Assembly: GCA_964480635.1 (NCBI GenBank)
Contig: CAYZQE010000081.1
Location: forward strand, 1 to 11,103
Source: CAYZQE01 sp964480635
GTDB taxonomy: Bacteria > Pseudomonadota > Gammaproteobacteria > GCA-001735895
Length of the DNA stretch: 11,103 nucleotides
Reading direction: 5' to 3'
The notes below the pieces were generated by a model. The model ran no database searches, was not told where the DNA came from, and saw only the letters and a list, made by a program, of their open reading frames with translations. Position numbers and translations under genes: made by a program. Shown here in pieces: positions 6,481-11,103 of the stretch (position 1 is the first letter of the stretch; every line of letters starts with the position of its first letter).

Positions 6481-7811
6481 TGACGCCGTTATCACTTAAA
6501 CAACGCATTATTTTTAGTGCCCTTATTGTGTTAATTTTTTTTATTACTCTTACTGCCGCCGCGTTAAACAAAGCATTTATTAATAGCTCTGAGAATGCGC
6601 TTAAAGATACCTTAACCACACAATTATATGCACTAATTGCCACAGCTGAAGTTGATATTGTTGCGAATGAGACTCAATTTAGTATGCCTGCAAATGATCT
6701 TGAAACATTGCTTGGACTGCCAAAATCAGGTTTATATGCTCAAGTGATAGACAAAAATAACACGGTTATCTGGCAATCTGAATCTTATATCAGTGCGGAC
6801 ACCCCCAAAGCGACCGCATTAATGAGTGGGCAACAACAATTCACTAAGATCAACTTAGAGTCAAAACAGTTTTATCAACTGTCTTACGGCATCAATTGGT
6901 TAATTGAGCGTTCTGAAATCCCATTAACCTTTATCATTAATCAAGATTTAAACACTTTTAATAAACAACTTAATAAATACAGTAAAACGCTCTGGTCTTG
7001 GCTAGGTGCTATGGCGATCTTTTTGCTCATTGGTCAAATTTTAATTTTAAAATGGGGTTTAAAACCCATCACTAAAATTGTTGATGAATTGAAAAAAATT
7101 GAACAAGGTCAACAACAAAAAATACTCGAAACCTACCCCAAAGAAATTGAGTTCTTAAGCTCTAATATTAACCATTTGTTAGACAATGAACACGCTCAAA
7201 AGAAACGTTATCGTAATGCTTTAGGTGATTTAGCCCATAGTTTAAAAACACCCTTAGCTGTTTTGCAAAGTTCACTTTCGGCCACACAACAAGACAAAAT
7301 AATGGCCGAGCAAATAATTCAAATGAATAGCATTGTTGAGTACCAATTACAAAAAGCAGCGACAGCAGGCGCGAACAATTTATCTCAAGCGATTGATATT
7401 AAACATTTAATAACTCGCATTATTGATTCACTGCTAAAAGTCTATTGTGATAAAGGGATACAAGTATCATTTCAAGCGACAGATAAACTCCATTTTAAAG
7501 CCGATGAAGGTGACATGATGGAGCTGTTTGGCAACTTGTTAGACAATGCTTTTAAGTGGTCGAAGGTAAAAATCACGGTTACAGTACTCATTGAAAACCA
7601 TACATTAACGGTTAATATTGAGGATGATGGCCCTGGGTTTCCTGAGACGTTAATAGAGCAACTAAAAATTAGAGGCCAAAGAGCCGATGAAACCACACCG
7701 GGGCATGGTATTGGCTTATCCATTGTCAATAATATTGTTGATTCTTACGCTGGCACTATGACCATAAAAAACAATTCAACGCATGGCGTTAGCATAAAAA
7801 TAAAACTATAA
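6480..7811 (+). CDS. PhoQ-like membrane sensor histidine kinase
   Basis: The partner kinase of the preceding regulator spans the inner membrane twice. TM1 is about 9-29, the periplasmic sensor 30-170 and TM2 about 171-191, followed by a HAMP linker to about 240. The phospho-acceptor is H253 in GDLAHSLKTPLAVL, the PhoQ-type H-box. The ATPase domain has the N-box GNLLDNAFKW (351-360), G1 EDDGPGFP (381-388) and G2 GHGIGLSIV (408-416). RGQRAD before G2 and IVDSYAG after it also resemble PhoQ. The periplasmic domain has no obvious run of acidic residues like the Mg-binding patch of enteric PhoQ, so divalent-cation sensing cannot be assumed. It overlaps the regulator gene by one base, indicating translational coupling. 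Confidence 0.92.
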   Translation: MTPLSLKQRIIFSALIVLIFFITLTAAALNKAFINSSENALKDTLTTQLYALIATAEVDIVANETQFSMPANDLETLLGLPKSGLYAQVIDKNNTVIWQSESYISADTPKATALMSGQQQFTKINLESKQFYQLSYGINWLIERSEIPLTFIINQDLNTFNKQLNKYSKTLWSWLGAMAIFLLIGQILILKWGLKPITKIVDELKKIEQGQQQKILETYPKEIEFLSSNINHLLDNEHAQKKRYRNALGDLAHSLKTPLAVLQSSLSATQQDKIMAEQIIQMNSIVEYQLQKAATAGANNLSQAIDIKHLITRIIDSLLKVYCDKGIQVSFQATDKLHFKADEGDMMELFGNLLDNAFKWSKVKITVTVLIENHTLTVNIEDDGPGFPETLIEQLKIRGQRADETTPGHGIGLSIVNNIVDSYAGTMTIKNNSTHGVSIKIKL

Positions 7812-7815
7812 ATTC

Positions 7816-7848
7816 GTTCAGCTAACGTTCAGCTTAGCTATGTTGAAA
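7816..7848 (+). promoter_or_regulatory. Tandem response-regulator box and promoter, copy 2
   Basis: CGTTCAGCT occurs at 7815-7823 and again, perfectly, at 7826-7834. The GTTCAGC cores at 7816 and 7827 have the same 11-bp period as copy 1. After 9 bases comes TTGAAA (7843-7848), aligned exactly with TTAAAT of copy 1. It begins 4 bases after the kinase stop codon and lies about 30 bases before the next start codon. It most likely drives the anchored protein at 7880 and the rhodanese under control of the PhoP-like regulator. The leader also holds a 6-bp hairpin (CCTATG 7853-7858 with CATAGG 7866-7871) that overlaps the ribosome site. Confidence 0.74.
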
Positions 7849-7879
7849 TGCACCTATGATTCATACATAGGAGCCAATC

Positions 7880-8656
7880 ATGTTTACCAAATCATTTCAG
7901 CAAGTCATTTTATGGTCTGCCATTTGTGTTAGCCCAGCAACTGTTTTAGCTAACGCTACAAACACAGATAAAGACATCACAAAAGTTTCAAAAACAATTA
8001 GCTATCAAACAAACACGGCATTAGATGTCGCTACAAAAAATAAAATGTTTAAGCAGGCTACGGCTGATGTTAATAGCTTAAAACGTCAGCAAGCGTTACA
8101 AAGCAATACGTTAGCAGCAAGGCATGTATCAGCCCACTTTAGCTTATATGACACATCAACTTTGTTATTAAATGATGACGATAACGATGGCTTTTATCAT
8201 CGTTTTTCAGTCACTGTTGATGCCGATACTCTTTTTGACCATGCAACTGTGTATGCCGATTTTTATTTAAGCTATGAAGGTGGCCCTTGGATATATTATG
8301 CCAGCAGCCAAAACTATGATATTTATGCTGACAGTTTTAACGATTCATTTACCATTGAAACCGAACTCGCTGACGGTTATCCAACAGGTTATTATGATAT
8401 GCGCATTAAGCTTTATGAAGCGGGAACAGACGATTATTTACTGACCTACGATTACCTTGACGATAGCTCTTTAAATGCCATTCCTTTAGAAGATAGCCAC
8501 CGAGATGATAACGAATATTATGGCGGAGGTCATGTTGAGGCCGAAATAATTGTTACTCATGGCGCTGGCTCTATGAACTTATTTACCTTAATAGCACTCT
8601 TCTTAATAGGATTAATATTACGTTTACGCAGTATTTTCAATCACAAAAGCATCTGA
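7880..8656 (+). CDS. Secreted 'choice-of-anchor H'-like protein with C-terminal anchor
   Basis: This is an exported protein of unknown biochemical function. Residues 1-26 form a signal peptide ending near VLANA. The central part (about 84-200) carries SAHFSLYD, an acidic NDDDNDGFYHRFS segment (98-110) that resembles a calcium loop, then VYADFYLSYEGGPW and GYPTGYYDMRIKLYE. This pattern matches, from memory, the 'choice-of-anchor H' family of Shewanella and other marine gammaproteobacteria. The C-terminus has a Gly-rich stretch (YYGGGH), HGAGS (227-231), a hydrophobic helix (about 233-248) and a basic tail (RLRSIFNHK), the tripartite layout of GlyGly-CTERM-type sorting tails processed by rhombosortase-like proteases. 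Ribosome site AGGAG lies 6 bases before ATG. It follows the second regulator box and is followed 11 bases later by the rhodanese gene. Confidence 0.8.
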   Translation: MFTKSFQQVILWSAICVSPATVLANATNTDKDITKVSKTISYQTNTALDVATKNKMFKQATADVNSLKRQQALQSNTLAARHVSAHFSLYDTSTLLLNDDDNDGFYHRFSVTVDADTLFDHATVYADFYLSYEGGPWIYYASSQNYDIYADSFNDSFTIETELADGYPTGYYDMRIKLYEAGTDDYLLTYDYLDDSSLNAIPLEDSHRDDNEYYGGGHVEAEIIVTHGAGSMNLFTLIALFLIGLILRLRSIFNHKSI

Positions 8657-8667
8657 GACAATAAACA

Positions 8668-9258
8668 ATGAAATTTAGCCTTCTATTAGTTCTTTTATTT
8701 TCAAGCCAATGCTGGGCTGTTGATTCTTCGGCATTAACCAAAGCTTGGCAAAAAACTCCTTTTGAATTGTATTTAACACCTCAAGAAGCTTATGACTTAA
8801 AAAATAATGACCGCGATAATGTGCTACTAATTGATGTCCGTAATGAAGCTGAAATTCATTATACCGGTATGCCATTAATAACCGATGCAAACATCCCATA
8901 TCGCTTTGATTCGAGCGAATGGAAAATGAAAAGAAAGGGGCCTTTTGGTACCTTTAAAAAGCCCAAAAACCCTTACTTTACTCAGGCTGTTGTCAATTTA
9001 ATTCAACAAAAAGGCTTTTCTAAACACACCCCTATCATCATTATGTGTGCAACAGGTGCGCGCGCACCTTTTGCAGCTAAAGCATTACACAAGGCTGGTT
9101 TTACCAAAGTGTATACGCAAATTGAGGGCTTTGAAGGTAGCCGAGCTAAAACAGGCCCTCTAAAGGGGCAGCGTGTTATTGATGGGTGGAAAAATGCCAA
9201 TTTGCCTTGGAGCTATGATCTATCCCCAGAAAAAATGTATTTTAACTTCGCGAAATGA
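8668..9258 (+). CDS. Exported rhodanese-domain protein
   Basis: A single rhodanese domain handles sulfane sulfur or thiol chemistry. A signal peptide (1-17, cleavage after CWA) places it in the periplasm. LLIDVRNEAEIHYTGMP (53-69) is the first rhodanese signature. The catalytic loop CATGARA starts at C127 with R132 closing it, in the hydrophobic context IIIMC. QIEGFEGS (151-158) and the NLPW ending are typical of the C-terminal rhodanese signature. The 80-105 insert is rich in Lys (EWKMKRKGPFG). The exact sulfur acceptor is unknown; redox repair or sulfide handling are options. It starts 11 bases after the anchored-protein gene with only a weak ribosome site, so it is probably the second gene of that regulated operon. 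Confidence 0.88.
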   Translation: MKFSLLLVLLFSSQCWAVDSSALTKAWQKTPFELYLTPQEAYDLKNNDRDNVLLIDVRNEAEIHYTGMPLITDANIPYRFDSSEWKMKRKGPFGTFKKPKNPYFTQAVVNLIQQKGFSKHTPIIIMCATGARAPFAAKALHKAGFTKVYTQIEGFEGSRAKTGPLKGQRVIDGWKNANLPWSYDLSPEKMYFNFAK

Positions 9259-9294
9259 ATTCTTCCCAAGAAACAAAAGCTCATAAACATGAGT

Positions 9295-9666
9295 AAAATG
9301 ACTCTGTATGAAAATCATGTTTTACAGAAAACATAATCTCTTAACCGCGAGTGGTCTTACTCCCTCTTTAATCAGCCTCCCAGTTGCCTTAAAAACAGGG
9401 AGGAGCATGGGCTGTCTGAGCAGCGCGAGTTCCCATGCGCCTGTTTTTAAGGCAACTGGGAGGAAACCCAACGGGCTGATTAACAAGGGCACCTTTTTGG
9501 TTGACTTTTTTGGTGAAAAAAAAGCCAATGCCCGTGCGGCATGAGCACGCCACTTTCAACGATGTGAGGGCTTTAAGGTCATAGTAAAAAAACACAGTTA
9601 TCATTTTTACGCTCATTATTATAGGTCGATTATTCGTAAAACATAATTTTCATTCACAATCATTAT
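9295..9666. mobile_element. MITE-like non-autonomous element with terminal inverted repeats
   Basis: The left end (9295-9325) and right end (9636-9666) are inverted copies matching at about 26 of 31 positions. The inner 18 bases, starting ATGAAAAT, differ at only one. The element is about 370 bases, more GC-rich inside than its surroundings, and contains a large cruciform (9368-9483). It carries no transposase. A frame at 9308-9544 opens at the ATG inside the left repeat and reads straight through the cruciform, so it is not treated as a gene. No clean target duplication is seen; TA dinucleotides lie near both ends, one base out of register. It sits downstream of the rhodanese and upstream of the channel gene. 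Confidence 0.6.
9368..9483. repeat. Large cruciform / stem-loop inside the MITE-like element
   Basis: The main stem is perfect over 24 bp: 9376-9399 pairs with 9440-9463. Inside it GCATGGG (9405-9411) pairs with CCCATGC (9432-9438). Outside it TTAATCAG (9368-9375) pairs with CTGATTAA (9476-9483), and CCCT/AGGG extends this further. A small CCC-AAC-GGG hairpin sits between the right-hand arms. The nested perfect pairing indicates selection on structure, or a young palindromic repeat, rather than coding. Confidence 0.8.
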
Positions 9667-9732
9667 GATTAAAATACACTTGAGTTTCTTGAAAAGGACT
9701 CAAATAACTATGGCTGAATAAGTATTGTTTAG

Positions 9733-9767
9733 AATTTAATGTTGTATACACTATGCCACATTAAATT
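9733..9767. promoter_or_regulatory. Inverted repeat upstream of the ion-channel gene
   Basis: AATTTAATGT (9733-9742) and ACATTAAATT (9758-9767) are perfect 10-bp inverted copies with 15 bases between them. The spacer starts with the palindrome TGTATACA (9743-9750). The repeat ends 13 bases before the channel start codon. It could be an operator over the promoter or a leader hairpin. AT-rich composition lowers the significance. A loose promoter TTGTTT (9725-9730), N16, TACACT (9747-9752) overlaps it. Confidence 0.4.
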
Positions 9768-9780
9768 AACTCAATAGTTT

Positions 9781-10590
9781 ATGAATAACTCACTGCAATA
9801 CCTTCAAACTAAAGTTGCTAAATTAGGCTCAAACAAGCTATTTGAGTTCACTGTCATTAGCATCATTATACTATCGGCCTTATTAATCGGTGTAAAAACC
9901 TATGATGTTAATCCTTCAGTATCGTATGTTTTATCCTTTTTTGATGTTGCCATCACTGTTTTCTTTTTAGTAGAGCTCATCTTACGCTTTATTGCCCACG
10001 AGAATAAAAAGGCTTTTTTAAATAATGCGTGGAATATTTTTGACACCATTATTGTGGTTATTAGTTTAATCCCTATCGATGAAAGTGAATTCGTCTTCCT
10101 TGCACGACTGATTAGAATATTTAGAGTACTTCGTCTTATATCGGTTGTCCCCGAACTGAAAATGCTTGTTAGCGCATTAATGAAGTCTTTACCATCAATG
10201 GGTTACGTTCTTTTATTAATGTTTATTCTCTTTTATATGTATGCTGCTATTGGCAGCTTTCTTTTCGAAAGCATCAATCCTGTATTATGGGGTGATATAG
10301 CCATCTCTATGTTGACTTTATTTAGGGTAGTTACCTTTGAAGACTGGACGGATGTCATGTACGAGACGATGAAGGTCTATCCCCTGTCTTGGATGTTCTA
10401 TCTGTCGTTTATTTTCTTTAATGCCTTTGTGTTTTTAAACATGATGATTGGTATTGTCATCAGCAAAATGCAAGATGAAAACGATGAAGCCAAAGCGACA
10501 GAAAATGCAGATAAAGAAGACCCTAACTACCAGTTACTCGAAAAAATAAATTCTCGATTAGAATCTATTGAAAAACGACTGGATAAATAA
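9781..10590 (+). CDS. Single-domain voltage-gated cation channel (BacNav/ion transporter family)
   Basis: This inner-membrane channel has one six-helix unit and acts as a homotetramer. S1 is about 21-38, S2 about 48-71, S3 about 85-98. The S4 voltage sensor carries R109, R112, R115 and R118 at every third residue (LARLIRIFRVLRL). S5 is about 139-161 and S6 about 204-229. The pore loop reads TFEDWTD at 185-191. In the family T-x-E-x-W is the selectivity filter; here two extra acids (D188, D191) flank the ring glutamate E187. The C-terminus (about 248-269) is a predicted coiled coil that would assemble the tetramer. An in-frame TAG at 9775-9777 makes ATG 9781 the first possible start, although no strong ribosome site is seen. 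It stands alone, converging on ffh with a 45-base gap. Confidence 0.92.
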   Translation: MNNSLQYLQTKVAKLGSNKLFEFTVISIIILSALLIGVKTYDVNPSVSYVLSFFDVAITVFFLVELILRFIAHENKKAFLNNAWNIFDTIIVVISLIPIDESEFVFLARLIRIFRVLRLISVVPELKMLVSALMKSLPSMGYVLLLMFILFYMYAAIGSFLFESINPVLWGDIAISMLTLFRVVTFEDWTDVMYETMKVYPLSWMFYLSFIFFNAFVFLNMMIGIVISKMQDENDEAKATENADKEDPNYQLLEKINSRLESIEKRLDK

Positions 10591-10634
10591 TTTGATATTT
10601 TTGGTTTATCTCATTCAAGGATTACCCAAAAGAA

Positions 10635-10669
10635 CTTAAAAGGGCAATCCAGGCATATTGCCTTTTAAG
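10635..10669 (-). terminator. Stem-loop over the ffh stop codon, possible terminator
   Basis: CTTAAAAGGGCAAT (10635-10648) pairs with ATTGCCTTTTAAG (10657-10669) with one bulged G. Read on the minus strand it spans the last ffh codons and stop, and is followed by TTCTTTT. This would fit a terminator built into the gene end. The T-run is interrupted, so confidence is limited. On the plus strand no T-run follows. Confidence 0.35.
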
Positions 10670-11103
10670 CCACGCATCATATTTTTCATCTTTTTAGCGG
10701 AGCCAGCTTTTTTCATCATCTTCGCCATTTGCTTAAATTGCTTTAACAGACGGTTAACATCTTGAATTTGTGTACCCGAACCCATCGCCATGCGGCGCTT
10801 ACGTGACCCATTAATAACATCAGGCTTTTTGCGTTCTTGTGGTGTCATCGAATCAATAATAGAAACCATTTGTTTCATTTGTTTAGTATGAGCAGGGTTT
10901 TTAAGTTGGTCAGCAACGCCTGCACCCATTCCTGGCATTTTTTCCATTAAGCTAGCCATACCGCCCATTTTTTCCATTTGGGTAAATTGATCTCTTAAAT
11001 CTTCTAGATCAAAGCCTTTGCCTTTTTTAAGTTTATTAACTAACTTTTCAGCTTTATCTTTATCGACCTTTTCATGGGCTTCTTCAACCAATGAAAGGAT
11101 ATC
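10636..11103 (-). CDS. ffh: Signal recognition particle protein Ffh, C-terminal part (partial)
   Basis: Ffh binds 4.5S RNA and hydrophobic signal sequences and delivers ribosomes to FtsY at the inner membrane. Only the C-terminal part is in view. The frame continues off the right edge (DILSLVEEAHEKV, matching the end of the GTPase domain), so the TTG at 11089-11091 is an internal leucine codon and not a start. What follows is the methionine-rich M domain: QFTQMEKMGGMASLMEKMPG, MTPQERKKPDVINGSRKRRMAMGSG with the RNA-binding helix-turn-helix, and VNRLLKQFKQMAKMMKK. It ends MRGLKGNMPGLPF. It is a core housekeeping gene and marks the right side as conserved chromosome. Confidence 0.96.
   Translation of the reverse strand, partial: DILSLVEEAHEKVDKDKAEKLVNKLKKGKGFDLEDLRDQFTQMEKMGGMASLMEKMPGMGAGVADQLKNPAHTKQMKQMVSIIDSMTPQERKKPDVINGSRKRRMAMGSGTQIQDVNRLLKQFKQMAKMMKKAGSAKKMKNMMRGLKGNMPGLPF

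Noticed and set aside
9308..9544. A 78-codon plus-strand frame starting inside the left repeat of the MITE-like element
   Set aside because: It reads through both arms of a perfect palindrome, has no ribosome site and gives no recognisable domain. Minus-strand frames over the same palindrome are equally open, as expected from structure rather than coding.
9680..9703. TTGAGT...ACTCAA inverted repeat as a terminator or operator
   Set aside because: Only a 6-bp stem in an AT-rich spacer, no following T-run and no second copy seen; it could be chance.
9710..9721. Mini-frame ATG GCT GAA TAA upstream of the channel gene
   Set aside because: Only three codons, poorly placed ribosome site (about 12 bases away) and no family signal; it could be chance.
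10636..11091. Treating TTG at 11089-11091 as the start of a small complete gene
   Set aside because: Codons upstream to the window edge continue the Ffh sequence (DILSL), so the TTG is internal and the gene is cut by the window.

Overview
The window looks like part of an AT-rich gammaproteobacterial chromosome. This rests on a PhoP/PhoQ-type two-component pair, an envelope protein resembling the 'choice-of-anchor H' family of marine gammaproteobacteria, and a proteobacterial-type Ffh tail. No genus can be assigned from the sequence alone. There are eight complete, recognisable protein genes plus one His-rich secreted gene of unknown family, one partial housekeeping gene, and several non-coding structured elements.

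Layout. (1) 2-3130, minus: hsdR, the motor and nuclease subunit of a type I restriction system; hsdM and hsdS are not in view. A 20-codon reading frame (3149-3211, minus) just upstream has a good ribosome binding site and promoter. It reads like the first residues of a ParD-type antitoxin and then stops. (2) 3420-4955, plus: a two-gene arsenic operon, arsM (arsenite methyltransferase) directly abutting an LMW-phosphatase-type arsenate reductase. (3) 5056-7811, plus: a small His-rich secreted protein, a large perfect hairpin, then a tight operon of a PepSY periplasmic protein, a PhoP-like response regulator and a PhoQ-like sensor kinase. (4) 7880-9258, plus: a secreted protein with a C-terminal membrane-anchor tail, followed by a secreted rhodanese. 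(5) 9259-9780: about 520 bases without a gene, mostly filled by a MITE-like element with about 31-bp imperfect terminal inverted repeats and a strong internal cruciform. (6) 9781-10590, plus: a one-domain voltage-gated cation channel. (7) 10636-11103, minus: the C-terminal part of ffh, running off the window.

The most interesting signal is regulatory. The tandem repeat GTTCAGC-N4-GTTCAGC (11-bp period) occurs twice, at 4973-4990 and 7816-7833. Each copy is followed after exactly 9 bases by a -10-like TTAAAT or TTGAAA. One copy precedes the His-rich gene and the other precedes the anchored-protein/rhodanese pair, so the two copies bracket the response-regulator/kinase operon. This is the architecture expected of an OmpR/PhoP-type regulator. 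It suggests one envelope regulon: the kinase and PepSY protein sense in the periplasm, the regulator binds both boxes, and the outputs are a metal-binding-like His-rich protein, a surface or membrane-anchored protein and a periplasmic rhodanese. The signal (metal, cationic peptide or thiol stress) is not visible in the sequence.
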